The position numbers and the translations under genes are program-made. A stretch of DNA of 64,000 bases, taken from positions 1 to 64,000 of the forward strand of contig CACYHF010000001.1 of NCBI GenBank assembly GCA_902774155.1, read 5' to 3'. The notes beneath the pieces are model-generated. The model saw nothing but the letters and a program-made list of their open reading frames with translations, was not told the DNA's origin and did not search any database. Shown here one piece after another: positions 1-8,824 of this stretch. The stretch's first letter is position 1, and each line of letters begins with the position of its first letter. This stretch comes from an uncultured Bacteroidia bacterium. GTDB lineage: Bacteria; Bacteroidota; Bacteroidia; Bacteroidales; UBA932.

Positions 1-1
1 G

Positions 2-193
2 GTGCGTAAGAAGGGCGGTCTCAATTACCTGATTACTTTGTTGCCGGCCCTTTTCATGACCGCGGTGTGTGTGTCGTTTATTATGGTGGACAAGACCGGA
101 TTCCGTGTACCCACCTCGCTGGCGCCCATCATCGGCCTCTTTACTTTTGTAATTTCGGCACTTTTCTTCTATATTTGGAAAAAACGTAACTAA
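2..193 (+). CDS. C-terminal fragment of CstA-like carbon starvation / peptide transporter (cut by window start)
   Basis: The reading frame is open from the first bases of the window, so the gene begins upstream and only about 63 C-terminal residues are visible. They contain two hydrophobic segments (roughly residues 8-28 and 38-58) joined by a short polar loop, and end in a basic tail WKKRN. The motif LITLLPALFMTAVC resembles the last membrane segments of CstA family transporters, which import peptides or pyruvate during carbon limitation. The GTG at position 2 is probably an internal codon and not a start. The next gene starts one base after the stop. The family assignment rests on a short stretch and is tentative. 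Confidence 0.5.
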   Translation: MRKKGGLNYLITLLPALFMTAVCVSFIMVDKTGFRVPTSLAPIIGLFTFVISALFFYIWKKRN

Positions 194-194
194 T

Positions 195-1832
195 ATGCTT
201 GATGCCACACGCGGGCTCTATGTGGCCCATTCCCAGAACGGTCCCATCTCTCTGGTGGGAAAAATGATCAACCGGCACGGCCTCATCGCCGGCGCCACCG
301 GTACCGGTAAAACGGTCACGCTGCAAGTACTGGCCGAAACCTTCTGCCAGGCGGGCATTCCCTGCTTTATGGCCGATATGAAGGGCGACCTCAGCGGCAT
401 CTCCCAGGCCGGTAAACTCTCCGGCTTCATCGAGAAACGCCTGCCGGAGTTCGGCATCGAGAATCCGCAGTTCCAGCCTTGCCCGGTGCGTTTTTTTGAC
501 GTTTATGGTCAGCAGGGCCATCCTATGCGCAGCACCATCTCCCGTATGGGTCCGGAAATGCTGGGCCGCCTGATGGACCTGAATGAAACCCAGACCGGCG
601 TACTCAACATCGTGTTCCGTATCGCCGACGATAACGGGCTTCTGCTCATCGACCTGAAAGACCTGCGTGCGATGCTCAACTTCGTGGGCCAGAACGCTGC
701 AGAATTCACCACCAAGTACGGCAATGTGACATCGGCCTCCGTGGGCGCCATCCAGCGGGCTTTGCTGGCCCTGGAGAACCAGGGTGCGGAGCTCTTCTTC
801 GGCGAACCCGACTTCGACATCTACGACCTCCTGCAGTGCGAGGCCGGCAAAGGCATTATGAACGTGCTGGCGGCCGATAAACTGATGCTCCAGCCCAAGC
901 TCTATTCCACTTTCCTGCTGTGGCTGCTCAGTGAGCTCTACGCCACCCTGCCGGAAGTGGGCGATATGGACCTGCCCAAGCTGGTGTTCTTCTTTGATGA
1001 AGCCCATATGCTCTTCGAAGGCACGTCCAAGGCCCTCACGGACAAGATTGAACAGGTGATCCGCCTGATCCGTTCCAAGGGCGTGGGCATCTATTTCGTC
1101 ACCCAGAGCCCCACGGACATCCCGTCCAACATCCTGGGCCAGTTGGGCAACCGCGTCCAGCACGCCCTTCGCGCCTACAGTCCGCAGGACCAGAAGGCCG
1201 TGAAGGTGGCGGCCGATACCTTCCGCCCCAACCCCGCCTTTAAAACCTACGACACTCTGCTGGAACTGGGCACCGGCGAAGCCCTGGTGTCCTTCCTGGA
1301 TGAAAAAGGCACTCCTTCCATCGTGGAACGGGCCAAGATTCTGTTCCCGTTAAGCCAGATTGGTGCCATCACTGAGGAGCAGCGTTCAGAGTTAATCAAA
1401 CGCAGCCGTCTGTATGGCCGCTACGATCACGCCGTAGACCGCGAGAGCGCCTATGAACTCATTACTGCTGCCACTCTGGAGGCCGAACGCCAGAAGGCCG
1501 AGATTGAAGCCGCCGCAGAGGCCGAAAAACAGGCCGCCATCCAGGCCAAGGCCGATGCCAAGGCCGCCAAAGAGGCCGAAAAGGCTGCCAAGGAAGCGGC
1601 CAAAAAGAAGTCCAGCGGTATTGGGGCCAAGGTCCTGAAGAGTGTGCTCACCGCCGTGACAGGTGTGGCAGCTGCTGCGGCGGCCGATGCCGTGACGGGC
1701 GCCGTAACGGGCAAAAAGACCAAGTCCAAGACCTCTACCGGTCAGAAAGCCATCACCAAGGCCACCAAGAGCGCCACCAACACCCTTACCCGCGAACTCA
1801 CCCGCAGCATCCTGGGAAATCTGATTAAATAG
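195..1832 (+). CDS. HerA-like ATPase, DUF853 (YjgR) family
   Basis: A 545-residue cytoplasmic protein of the DUF853/YjgR group of FtsK-HerA type P-loop ATPases. A Walker A motif GATGTGKT lies at residues 33-40 and a Walker B-like KLVFFFDEAH at about 262-271; the TQSPTDIPSNILGQLGNR stretch near 305-325 is typical of the family. From about residue 415 the sequence becomes an Ala/Lys/Glu-rich coiled coil and then a low-complexity Ala/Thr/Lys tail, the usual layout of DUF853 proteins. The ATG sits one base after the upstream stop. Proteins of this group are annotated as helicases, but their substrate is not known. The family call is firm; the role is not. Confidence 0.88.
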   Translation: MLDATRGLYVAHSQNGPISLVGKMINRHGLIAGATGTGKTVTLQVLAETFCQAGIPCFMADMKGDLSGISQAGKLSGFIEKRLPEFGIENPQFQPCPVRFFDVYGQQGHPMRSTISRMGPEMLGRLMDLNETQTGVLNIVFRIADDNGLLLIDLKDLRAMLNFVGQNAAEFTTKYGNVTSASVGAIQRALLALENQGAELFFGEPDFDIYDLLQCEAGKGIMNVLAADKLMLQPKLYSTFLLWLLSELYATLPEVGDMDLPKLVFFFDEAHMLFEGTSKALTDKIEQVIRLIRSKGVGIYFVTQSPTDIPSNILGQLGNRVQHALRAYSPQDQKAVKVAADTFRPNPAFKTYDTLLELGTGEALVSFLDEKGTPSIVERAKILFPLSQIGAITEEQRSELIKRSRLYGRYDHAVDRESAYELITAATLEAERQKAEIEAAAEAEKQAAIQAKADAKAAKEAEKAAKEAAKKKSSGIGAKVLKSVLTAVTGVAAAAAADAVTGAVTGKKTKSKTSTGQKAITKATKSATNTLTRELTRSILGNLIK

Positions 1833-1856
1833 GGTTTACCTTAAGCTAATCCCTTT

Positions 1857-2108
1857 ATGTCCAAGCCTTGGGGCATATTCTCTTTTTTCTATTCCTTGTA
1901 CCGGGATGGATTCAAGAATATGACCTGGGGGAAGCCACTGGTGTGGCTCATCGTGCTCAAACTCATTATCCTTTTTGCCATCCTTCGCGTCTTCTTTTTC
2001 AAACCCACCATGCGCGGGCTCACCGATGAGCAGAAGAGCGAAAAGGTGGGCTCCGTCCTCACGCAACCGCATCATAACACAGATACACTAAAACTTTTAA
2101 CCCAATAA
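1857..2108 (+). CDS. DUF4492 small membrane protein
   Basis: An 83-residue protein with one clear transmembrane helix (about residues 28-46, rich in Leu/Ile) after an aromatic amphipathic N-terminus (FFSLYRDGFKNMTWGK is nearly family-diagnostic). The cytoplasmic C-terminal tail is polar. DUF4492 genes are found immediately upstream of cydA in Bacteroidota, as here, where only 3 nt separate the stop from the cydA ATG. A small accessory subunit of cytochrome bd, comparable in position to CydX/CbdX of other bacteria, is an attractive inference but is not shown by the sequence. Confidence 0.85.
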   Translation: MSKPWGIFSFFYSLYRDGFKNMTWGKPLVWLIVLKLIILFAILRVFFFKPTMRGLTDEQKSEKVGSVLTQPHHNTDTLKLLTQ

Positions 2109-2111
2109 GCT

Positions 2112-3577
2112 ATGGATGTTGTCGTTTGGTCGCGAATCCAATTTGCGATGACAGCCGCTTACCATTGGCTGTTTGTACCGCTCACCCTGGGCCTGGCCCT
2201 GGTGAAGTCAAGGGGGATCCGTTCTGGAAGAAGACCGCCCAGTTCTGGATCAAGCTCTTTGCCATCAATTTTGCTGTGGGTATTGCCACGGGTATCATCC
2301 TGGAATTCGAGTTCGGCACCAACTGGAGCAACTATTCCTGGTTCGTAGGCGATATGTTCGGCGCACCGCTGGCCATCGAAGGCATCCTAGCCTTCTTCAT
2401 GGAAGCTACCTTCTTCGCCGTCATGTTCTTCGGCTGGGAAAAGGTGTCGCCCAAGTTCCACCTGACTTCCACCTGGCTCACCGGTATCGGCGCCACCATA
2501 TCGGCCTACTGGATCCTGGTGGCCAATGGCTGGATGCAGAACCCCGTGGGCACCACTTTCAACCCCGATACCGTGCGCAGTGAGATGGCCTCGGCCGCCG
2601 CTTTCTGGGAGGTGGTTACAAACCCCGTGGCGGTGAGCAAATTCTGCCACTCCGTTACCAGCGGCTGGGTCACTGGCGGTGTCTTTGTGGTGGGCGTAAG
2701 CGCCTGGTACTTACTGAAAAACCGTCACGTGGAGTTTGCCAGGAAGAGCCTGCTCATCGGTGCCATCGTGGGCCTGGTGGGCTCCGGTGCCGTAATGCTC
2801 TCCGGCGACTCTTCCGGCGTACACGCAGCCGAATTCCAGCCCATGAAGCTGGCGGCAGCCGAAGGCCTGGAGGATGGCGGCAACGGTGCTGCCTTCACCA
2901 TCGTCCCCGGTGTCAAAATCCCGCACATGCTTTCACTGCTGGCCACCCACGACTGGAACGGCTATGTGCCCGGCATCAACGACATCCTGCGCGGCTACAC
3001 CGACAACGAAGGCAACGTAATTCCCTCCGTGGCCGAAAAAATGTCCATGGGCCGTACGGCTCTTGATGCCCTGGCGGTGTATCGCAGCACGGAAGATCCC
3101 GCCGTCAAGGCCGAGGCTCTGGAGGTTCTGAACGCCAACGTGCAGTACATGGGCTACGGCCATCTGTCCAAACCGGAAGATGTGGTGCCGCCTGTGGGCA
3201 TAGTATTCTGGGCTTTCCGTTTCATGATCGGCCTGGGAATGCTTATCGCCCTGGTACTTTTGCTGTGCCTGTATGCTGTCTGGAAAGATAAGCTGGGCTC
3301 TTGGAAATGGCTCCTCTGGGCATCTATCATTTGCATCCCGCTGGTGTATATCTGCGGCCAGAGCGGTTGGGTGGTGGCCGAGGTAGGCCGTCAGCCCTGG
3401 ACCATCCAGGGCCTCCTGCCGGTGAACGTGGCCATCTCCAGTCTGAGTGCTGCCGCCGTCAAGACCACCTTCTTCGTGTTCCTGGGAGTCTTCGCCATGT
3501 TCCTCATCATTGAGATCCGCATCCTCATCCGCGCCATCGCGAAGGGCCCCGAACTTGTTGAACCTAAAGATGCCTAA
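2112..3577 (+). CDS. cydA: cytochrome bd ubiquinol oxidase subunit I, with apparent N-terminal frameshifting deletion
   Basis: Quinol-oxidising, haem-bearing subunit of the high-affinity terminal oxidase. The native start is the ATG at 2112: frame 1 gives the conserved [23 protein letters not shown] with the haem-ligand-type His18, and ends its homology at Val31 (2202-2204). Homology resumes at GTC 2207 in another frame ([10 protein letters not shown]) and runs to 3577. The AIMETxY segment expected between them is absent, so about 25 nt (a number that is 1 mod 3) seem to be missing. The rest is intact: APLAIEG...FFMEATF acidic pair, [10 protein letters not shown] (second haem His), the MKLAAAE quinol-loop residues, and VAEVGRQPW. 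It is either a real lesion or a consensus error. A shorter reading from GTG 2126 would have a nonsense N-terminus. Confidence 0.9.
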
Positions 3578-3580
3578 ACC

Positions 3581-4720
3581 ATGAGCTACGAATTCTTACA
3601 GAACTATTGGTGGTGCCTGATTGCCCTGCTGGGCGGTCTGCTGGTGGCCCTGATGTTTGTCCAGGGCGCCAACCTGCATCTGGGGAACCGGGCCCTGTCC
3701 GACAACCAGAAACGCATGATTCTGAACTCCACGGGCCGTAAATGGGAACTAACCTTTACCACGCTGGTTACCTTCGGCGGCGCGTTCTTCGCCTCCTTCC
3801 CGCTCTTCTACAGCACCAGCTTCGGCGGCGCCTACTGGGTATGGGTCCTGCTCCTGATCACCTTCGTGTTCCAGGCAGTATCCTATGAATTCCAGAACAA
3901 GAAAGGCAATCTGCTGGGTGTGAAGGGCTTCCGCATCGCCCTGATGGTAAACGGTATCCTGGCTCCGTTCCTGGTGGGAACGGCCGTGGGTACCTTCTTT
4001 ACGGGCTCCGATTTCACGGTGAACAAGGTAGCCATAACGGATCCTTCGGCCCCGGTAATCAGTACGTGGGGGAACAACTGGCACGGCCTGGAGGCCTTGA
4101 GCCAGTATCACGCCGTGCTGCTGGGCGGTACGCTGGTATTCCTCACCGCCATCCTGGGTTGCTTGTATATCCTTAACAATGTGGAAGACAAGCAGATTCA
4201 CTTCCAGATGCGTCGCACCATCCGGCTTAGCATTGTACCCTTCCTGCTTTTCTTCCTGGCCTGGACCGTCCTTCTGCTTCTGGGGAAAGGCTATGCCGTG
4301 ACTCCGGACGGAACGGTTTACCTGGAACCTTATAAGTATTTGCACAACCTGCTGGCCATGCCGGCCGTGCTGGCGATGTTCATCTGCGGTGTGGGCCTGG
4401 TGCTATATGCCATCTGGCTGGGTGCCTATATGCCTTCCCGCAAGGGCATCTGGTATGGCATGCCGGGCACCGTACTGGTGGTCATGAGCGTTTTCTTCCT
4501 GGCCGGTTTCAACGGAACCGCCTACTACCCGTCCTGCACGGATCTCCAGAGCTCGCTCACCATCCGGAACAGTTCCTCCAGCTACTTCACCCTCACGGTA
4601 ATGTCCTGGGTATCACTCCTGATTCCGTTTGTGCTGGCCTACATAGTGTACGCCTGGCGCCAGATGGACAAAAAGAAGATCACAGAGGAGGAAATCACCG
4701 ACAGCCAGCATCTGTACTAA
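3581..4720 (+). CDS. cydB: cytochrome bd ubiquinol oxidase subunit II
   Basis: A 379-residue polytopic membrane protein with about nine hydrophobic segments, the CydB partner of CydA in the quinol oxidase. Family features include WxLIAxxGGLLVALMFVQGAN near residues 11-32, the WGNNWHGLEAL segment near 163-173, and the FNGTAYYPS stretch near 308-316. The ATG lies 3 nt after the cydA stop, so the two are translated from one message with DUF4492. A hydrophilic C-terminal tail (KKKITEEEITDSQHLY) ends the protein. Length and motif content are normal, in contrast to the damaged cydA. Confidence 0.95.
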   Translation: MSYEFLQNYWWCLIALLGGLLVALMFVQGANLHLGNRALSDNQKRMILNSTGRKWELTFTTLVTFGGAFFASFPLFYSTSFGGAYWVWVLLLITFVFQAVSYEFQNKKGNLLGVKGFRIALMVNGILAPFLVGTAVGTFFTGSDFTVNKVAITDPSAPVISTWGNNWHGLEALSQYHAVLLGGTLVFLTAILGCLYILNNVEDKQIHFQMRRTIRLSIVPFLLFFLAWTVLLLLGKGYAVTPDGTVYLEPYKYLHNLLAMPAVLAMFICGVGLVLYAIWLGAYMPSRKGIWYGMPGTVLVVMSVFFLAGFNGTAYYPSCTDLQSSLTIRNSSSSYFTLTVMSWVSLLIPFVLAYIVYAWRQMDKKKITEEEITDSQHLY

Positions 4721-4762
4721 TTTCCATATGTGGAGATAAGTATTTGATAGTGAATGTTTAAT

Positions 4763-4800
4763 AAAAAATCGATTAGGCAAATCAACCTAATCGATTTTTT
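4763..4800. terminator. bidirectional terminator between cydB and mazG
   Basis: A near-perfect inverted repeat AAAAAATCGATTAGG / CCTAATCGATTTTTT with an 8-nt loop lies between convergent cydB and mazG. It is A-flanked on the left and T-flanked on the right, so it can work as an intrinsic terminator in both directions. Confidence 0.9.
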
Positions 4801-4819
4801 GTAAGTCACAGATGGTCAG

Positions 4820-5608
4820 TTACTTATCTCCACGCTCAAGTTTTTTGGCCTGTTCCCAGAGGACGTCCATGTCCTGGAGGGTCATATCTTTGAGCTGGCG
4901 GCCGCTGCGGAGAGTTTCGGCCTCTACGTAGTTGAAGCGGCGGCGGAACTTTTCGCAGCTGCGGCTCAGAGCAGCTTCAGGGTCCACGCCATACAGGCGG
5001 GCGGCGTTGATGACGGTGAACAGCAGGTCGCCGAATTCGCCCTCCAGCCCTTCGGCCGATGCCTGGGAGACCTCCCGGTACTCTTCGGCCACCTTGGCCC
5101 ATACGTCTTCTTTCTTCTCCCAGTCGAAGCCGCAGCCGCGGGCTTTTTCCTGCATGGAGAGGGCTTTCAGGATGGCGGGCATAGCCTTGGGAATGCCGCC
5201 CATCACCGTTTTGTTGCCGCCTTTTTCCTTGGCCTTCACCAGCTCCCAGGTATCGGCAATCTCCTTGGCCGATGTCTGCTTACCCGCCTCAGGACCAAAC
5301 ACGTGCGGGTGCCGGAAGACCATCTTGTCGCACACTTTGTTCATACTGTCGGCAATGTCGAAGGCCCCTTCCTCCTGGCCGATACGGGCATAGAAGACCA
5401 TATGGTACAGCAGGTCGCCGATTTCCTTGGCGGTGCCCTGTCGGTCGCCTTCCAGGATGGTATCGGACAGTTCGTACACCTCTTCTTCCGTCATCGGGCG
5501 GATGCTGTCCATCGTCTGGGCCGCATTCCAGGGGCACTGCTCCCGCAGGGCGTCCATAATATCCAGCAAACGGCCGAAAGCGGCCAGTTTTTCCTCGCGC
5601 GTGTGCAT
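4820..5608 (-). CDS. mazG: nucleoside triphosphate pyrophosphohydrolase MazG
   Basis: 262-residue MazG, a two-domain all-alpha NTP pyrophosphohydrolase that cleaves nucleoside triphosphates (often noncanonical ones) to monophosphate and pyrophosphate. The N-terminal domain has CPWNAAQTMDSIRP and the metal-binding EEVYEL...KEIGDLLYH helices; the second domain has a matching EYREV...EFGDLLF set near residues 180-200. An in-frame ATG 11 codons upstream exists, but it lies upstream of the -7 box TATATTTG (5625-5632 on this strand), so the start at 5608 (MHTREEKLA) is preferred. The gene is divergent from the CoA-transferase gene and converges on cydB. Confidence 0.95.
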   Translation of the reverse strand: MHTREEKLAAFGRLLDIMDALREQCPWNAAQTMDSIRPMTEEEVYELSDTILEGDRQGTAKEIGDLLYHMVFYARIGQEEGAFDIADSMNKVCDKMVFRHPHVFGPEAGKQTSAKEIADTWELVKAKEKGGNKTVMGGIPKAMPAILKALSMQEKARGCGFDWEKKEDVWAKVAEEYREVSQASAEGLEGEFGDLLFTVINAARLYGVDPEAALSRSCEKFRRRFNYVEAETLRSGRQLKDMTLQDMDVLWEQAKKLERGDK

Positions 5609-5623
5609 AGTATTCAGATTTGA

Positions 5624-5657
5624 AACGCAAATATACAACATTTTATGCTATCTTTGC
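5624..5657. promoter_or_regulatory. divergent Bacteroidota-type promoters for mazG and the CoA-transferase gene
   Basis: On the minus strand TATATTTGCG ends about 16 nt before the mazG start at 5608. On the plus strand TATCTTTG (5649-5656) lies 9 nt before the ATG at 5666. Both fit the TAnnTTTG -7 consensus of Bacteroidota housekeeping promoters and rule out the longer in-frame starts of both genes. Confidence 0.7.
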
Positions 5658-5665
5658 CCTCCGGT

Positions 5666-6934
5666 ATGAGCAAGCTCACTTACATATCGGCCGATGAGGC
5701 TGTTCGCGTGGTACGGAGCGGGGATCACATCCACCTCTCCAGCATCGCCAGCGTGCCGCACATCCTGGTGGAGGCCCTGTGCCGCCGGACAGATGTGCAG
5801 GACCTGCATTTCCATCACTTCCACACGGAAGGACCGGCGCCCTATGCCCAGGGCGGAGCCTTCTTTGACCAGGGCTTCTTCGTGGGACCCAACGTGCGCG
5901 CCAACGTGCAGCAGGGCCTGGCCGATTACATTCCCGTGAACCTCTATGAGACCCAGCTTATGTACCGTACCGGTGCGCTGCCCTGCAATGTGGCCATGGT
6001 GCAAGTATCTGAGCCTGTAGATGGGATGGTGTCGCTGGGAACGTCGGTGGACTGCTCGCCGGCTGCCCTGGAAGTGGCCCGGGAGCGCATTGCGGTGGTG
6101 AACCCCAATGTGCCCTTCGCTTACGGAAACCTCATTCCCCTGGAGCGTTTTACCGCCCTGGTGCAGGACAATCGGCCGCTCCTGACCAAGGACTATGCCC
6201 AGCCTTCGGAAACGGACTTTGCCATCGGCCGGTACTGCGCGGAACTGATTCCCGACGGTGCCTGCCTGCAAATGGGCATCGGCTCGCTGCCCAATGCCGT
6301 CTGCGCCTCCCTTCGGGGGCATAAGCATTTGGGCCTGCATACGGAAATGTTCGCCGACGGCGCCCTGGAACTCATTAAAACCGGCGTCATCGACGGCAGC
6401 CGCAAAGGTGTTGACCAAGGCAAGGTGGTGGCCTCTTTCCTGCTGGGTTCGCAGCAGGTGTATCATTTCATCGACCGGAATCCGGAGGTCCTGATGATGG
6501 ACATCGCCCATACCAACGATCCCCGCGTAATTGCGCAGAATCCGGGGATGGTATCCGTGAATTCGGCCATCGAAATCGATCTCACCGGCCAGGTGTGCGC
6601 CGATTCCATCGGCACGCGCATCTATTCCGGCGCCGGCGGCCAGCTGGACTTCGTGCGTGGCGCCAGGCTGTCCAAGGGCGGCAAGGCCATCATTGCGCTG
6701 GCTGCCCGCACCAACAAAGGCCTGTCCAAGATTGTCCCCACCCTCAAACCCGGCGCCGGCGTGGTCACCCCCCGGGCCGATGTACAGTGGGTGGTCACGG
6801 AATTCGGCGCGGTGAACCTGTACGGAAAATCCCTGCAGGAGCGCGCTAAGTTGCTCATTTCCATCGCGCATCCCGAAGACCGGGAAGCGCTCGAACGGGC
6901 TACGTTTGAACGCTTTGGCCGACTGTTAGGTTGA
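5666..6934 (+). CDS. acetyl-CoA hydrolase/transferase family protein (4-hydroxybutyrate CoA-transferase-like)
   Basis: A 422-residue cytosolic family I CoA-transferase/hydrolase of the Cat1/AbfT/Ach1 group, which moves CoA between acyl-CoA and a free acid such as acetate, or hydrolyses acyl-CoA. Seen: the LQMGIGSLPNAV stretch near 203-214, LGLHTEMFADG near 223-233, VNSAIEIDLTGQ near 298-309 (its Glu fits the position of the CoA-thioester-forming glutamate), and GAGGQLDFVRGA near 324-335. The ATG at 5666 is chosen because the in-frame ATG 7 codons earlier lies in the promoter box. The gene stands alone. Substrate cannot be told from sequence; short-chain fatty acid metabolism is the likely context. 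Confidence 0.88.
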   Translation: MSKLTYISADEAVRVVRSGDHIHLSSIASVPHILVEALCRRTDVQDLHFHHFHTEGPAPYAQGGAFFDQGFFVGPNVRANVQQGLADYIPVNLYETQLMYRTGALPCNVAMVQVSEPVDGMVSLGTSVDCSPAALEVARERIAVVNPNVPFAYGNLIPLERFTALVQDNRPLLTKDYAQPSETDFAIGRYCAELIPDGACLQMGIGSLPNAVCASLRGHKHLGLHTEMFADGALELIKTGVIDGSRKGVDQGKVVASFLLGSQQVYHFIDRNPEVLMMDIAHTNDPRVIAQNPGMVSVNSAIEIDLTGQVCADSIGTRIYSGAGGQLDFVRGARLSKGGKAIIALAARTNKGLSKIVPTLKPGAGVVTPRADVQWVVTEFGAVNLYGKSLQERAKLLISIAHPEDREALERATFERFGRLLG

Positions 6935-6958
6935 GTTCGTTCTTGGTGGCGGAGACGA

Positions 6959-6976
6959 ATAAAAACTAGTTTTTAG
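6959..6976. other. perfect short palindrome downstream of the CoA-transferase gene
   Basis: AAAAACTAGTTTTT is fully self-complementary with no loop bases and lies 25 nt after the CoA-transferase stop. It could form a weak cruciform or hairpin that ends transcription, but there is no GC-rich stem, so termination is only a possibility. Confidence 0.35.
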
Positions 6977-7013
6977 GTGCCCTCAGTTAAGTAGATTCTT
7001 CGCCGCGCTCAGG

Positions 7014-7038
7014 TTGACAACTTTTTCGTTTATCTTTG
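7014..7038 (+). promoter_or_regulatory. promoter of the CBM9-like gene, with leaderless spacing
   Basis: TTG at 7014-7016 and TATCTTTG at 7031-7038 match the -33/-7 arrangement of Bacteroidota promoters. The ATG at 7043 follows the box by only 4 nt, so the transcript probably begins at or within a base or two of the start codon. Confidence 0.75.
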
Positions 7039-7042
7039 CAGT

Positions 7043-7675
7043 ATGAAAAACACAGTCCGTATTCCGCTCATCGAGGGCGCGGAGAATATCGAAAAAGCCC
7101 TGGAGCTGCAGGGTGCGCGTTTTGACGTGTGTCAGGTGAACTGGCCGGAATCTTTTCCCTATGCGCCTCTGTGCGCGGGGCGCATTGCGCGCACAAAGGA
7201 TGCGCTGGTGGTCAGCTGGCGTGTGAGCGGCCTGGGTCTCACCGTGCGCAACACCGCCGACGACGGCAGTATCTGGGAAGACAGCTGCTGCGAAGTCTTC
7301 GTGAAAGACCCATCGGCCGCCGATTATTACAACATAGAGGTGAACGCCGCTGGCTTCCTGCTGGTGGGCAGGGGACCGGACCGTAATAATCGCGTGCGTC
7401 TTCCTTTGGAGGCCACCTCACGCATCCGGCGCATCGGCGGCTGCAAGGCCCCGGTGGACAATGCCGACGACTTGGTGAACTGGAGTATGACGGTGGTGAT
7501 TCCCTTCGACCTGATCGGCCTGGATCCCCGTTATCTTCCCGAAATGCTTTTGGGCAACTTTTACAAATGCGGCGACAAGACCGCACATCCGCACTTCCTG
7601 TCCTGGGCGCCCGTCCAAACGCCCAATCCGGATTTCCATCGCCCTGAGTTCTTTGGCACCTTCCTTTTGGATTAA
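7043..7675 (+). CDS. CBM9-like (carbohydrate-binding module family 9) domain protein
   Basis: A 210-residue single-domain protein whose sequence matches the CBM9-like beta-sandwich found in many Bacteroidota proteins: the run DDGSIWEDSCCEVFVKD near 73-89, YYNIEVNAAG near 94-103, and the closing FLSWAPVQTPNPDFHRPEFFGTFLLD-type end (F-x-R-P-E-x-F-G-x-F). No signal peptide or membrane segment is present, so it looks cytoplasmic, which is unusual for a carbohydrate-binding fold. It has its own promoter and appears leaderless. It has no sugar-utilisation neighbours. The ligand is unknown. Confidence 0.82.
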   Translation: MKNTVRIPLIEGAENIEKALELQGARFDVCQVNWPESFPYAPLCAGRIARTKDALVVSWRVSGLGLTVRNTADDGSIWEDSCCEVFVKDPSAADYYNIEVNAAGFLLVGRGPDRNNRVRLPLEATSRIRRIGGCKAPVDNADDLVNWSMTVVIPFDLIGLDPRYLPEMLLGNFYKCGDKTAHPHFLSWAPVQTPNPDFHRPEFFGTFLLD

Positions 7676-7695
7676 GGCATCTCAAAAAAAATGCG

Positions 7696-7703
7696 TATCT
7701 TTG
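7696..7703 (+). promoter_or_regulatory. -7 box of the prfA-queF operon
   Basis: TATCTTTG followed by CAGG lies 20 nt before the prfA ATG and 20 nt after the CBM9-like stop, matching the TAnnTTTG element. Confidence 0.65.
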
Positions 7704-7723
7704 CAGGCTAAAACACAATTGCT

Positions 7724-8824
7724 ATGGCAGAGAATACCCTCCTGGAGAAAGTGCTGAGCCTTCAGGACAAATACAAGAAACTGGAGCAGCAGCTGGCCGA
7801 CCCCGAAGTAATAGGGGATATGAAGAAGTTCGTCCAGCTGAACAAGGACTACAAAGAGCTGCAACCCATCATTGCCGCCGGCCTGGAATATAAGAGGCTG
7901 GTGGACGAACTTGCGCAGGCCAAGGATATCCTGATGAACGAAAAGGATGAGGACCTGAAGGAAATGGCCCGCGAGGAAGTGGCCGATATCGAGCCCAAGC
8001 TCCCGGAGATGGAACAGAATATCAAGCTCCTGCTCATCCCGGCCGATCCCGACGACAGCAAGAACGCCATGGTGGAAATCCGCGGCGGCACCGGCGGCGA
8101 CGAAGCCGCCATCTTCGCCGGCGACCTCTTCCGTATGTATCAGCACTTCGCGGAACGCCGGGGCTGGAAGCTGGAAGTGACGGACCAGGCTCCGGGCACC
8201 TCCGGCGGTTTCAAGCAAATTGTGTTCAAGCTCTCATCGGCCCAGGATGGCGTTTATGGCGTTATGAAGTACGAATCCGGCGTGCACCGCGTACAGCGCG
8301 TGCCCCAGACGGAAACCCAGGGCCGCATCCAGACATCGGCTGCCTCCGTGGCGGTATTCCCGGAAGCCGGCGAATTCGATATCGAGCTCAATCCGGCCGA
8401 TATCCGCAAGGACCTCTTCTGCGCCTCCGGTCCCGGCGGCCAGGGTGTGAACACCACCTACAGCGCCGTGCGCCTCACCCACATTCCTTCGGGCATTGTG
8501 GTGCAGTGCCAGGAAGAGCGCTCCCAGCTCAAGAACCTGGACCGCGCTATGGAGGAACTCCGCACCCGCCTGTACAATATGGAACACCAGAAATACCTGG
8601 ACGGCATTGCCGCCAAGCGAAAGACTATGGTGAGTACCGGAGACCGCAGCGCCAAGATCCGCACCTACAACTATCCGCAGGGCCGCGTAACGGACCACCG
8701 TATTGGCTGGAGCATGTACAACCTGCCCGTATTCATGGACGGCGACATCCAGGAATGCATCGACCAGTTGCAAATTGCAGAAAACGCTGAACGGCTCAAG
8801 GAAGCCGGAGAGGAGGAAGCATAA
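7724..8824 (+). CDS. prfA: peptide chain release factor 1
   Basis: 366-residue class I release factor that reads UAA and UAG and triggers peptidyl-tRNA hydrolysis on the ribosome. The GGQ catalytic tripeptide is at residues 238-240 ([11 protein letters not shown]). The stop-codon-recognition tripeptide is PQT ([10 protein letters not shown]), a PxT version of the RF1 motif and not the SPF of RF2. The GGTGGDEA stretch near 122-129 is also typical. The stop overlaps the queF start in TAATG, so the two genes are translationally coupled. Length is normal for RF1. Confidence 0.97.
   Translation: MAENTLLEKVLSLQDKYKKLEQQLADPEVIGDMKKFVQLNKDYKELQPIIAAGLEYKRLVDELAQAKDILMNEKDEDLKEMAREEVADIEPKLPEMEQNIKLLLIPADPDDSKNAMVEIRGGTGGDEAAIFAGDLFRMYQHFAERRGWKLEVTDQAPGTSGGFKQIVFKLSSAQDGVYGVMKYESGVHRVQRVPQTETQGRIQTSAASVAVFPEAGEFDIELNPADIRKDLFCASGPGGQGVNTTYSAVRLTHIPSGIVVQCQEERSQLKNLDRAMEELRTRLYNMEHQKYLDGIAAKRKTMVSTGDRSAKIRTYNYPQGRVTDHRIGWSMYNLPVFMDGDIQECIDQLQIAENAERLKEAGEEEA

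Noticed and set aside
5188..5641. Longer mazG start 11 codons upstream of 5608
   Set aside because: The extra codons lie across and upstream of the TATATTTG box that should direct mazG transcription, so they are not in the mRNA.
5645..5665. Earlier in-frame ATG for the CoA-transferase gene
   Set aside because: It lies upstream of the TATCTTTG promoter box at 5649-5656; the ATG at 5666 follows it.
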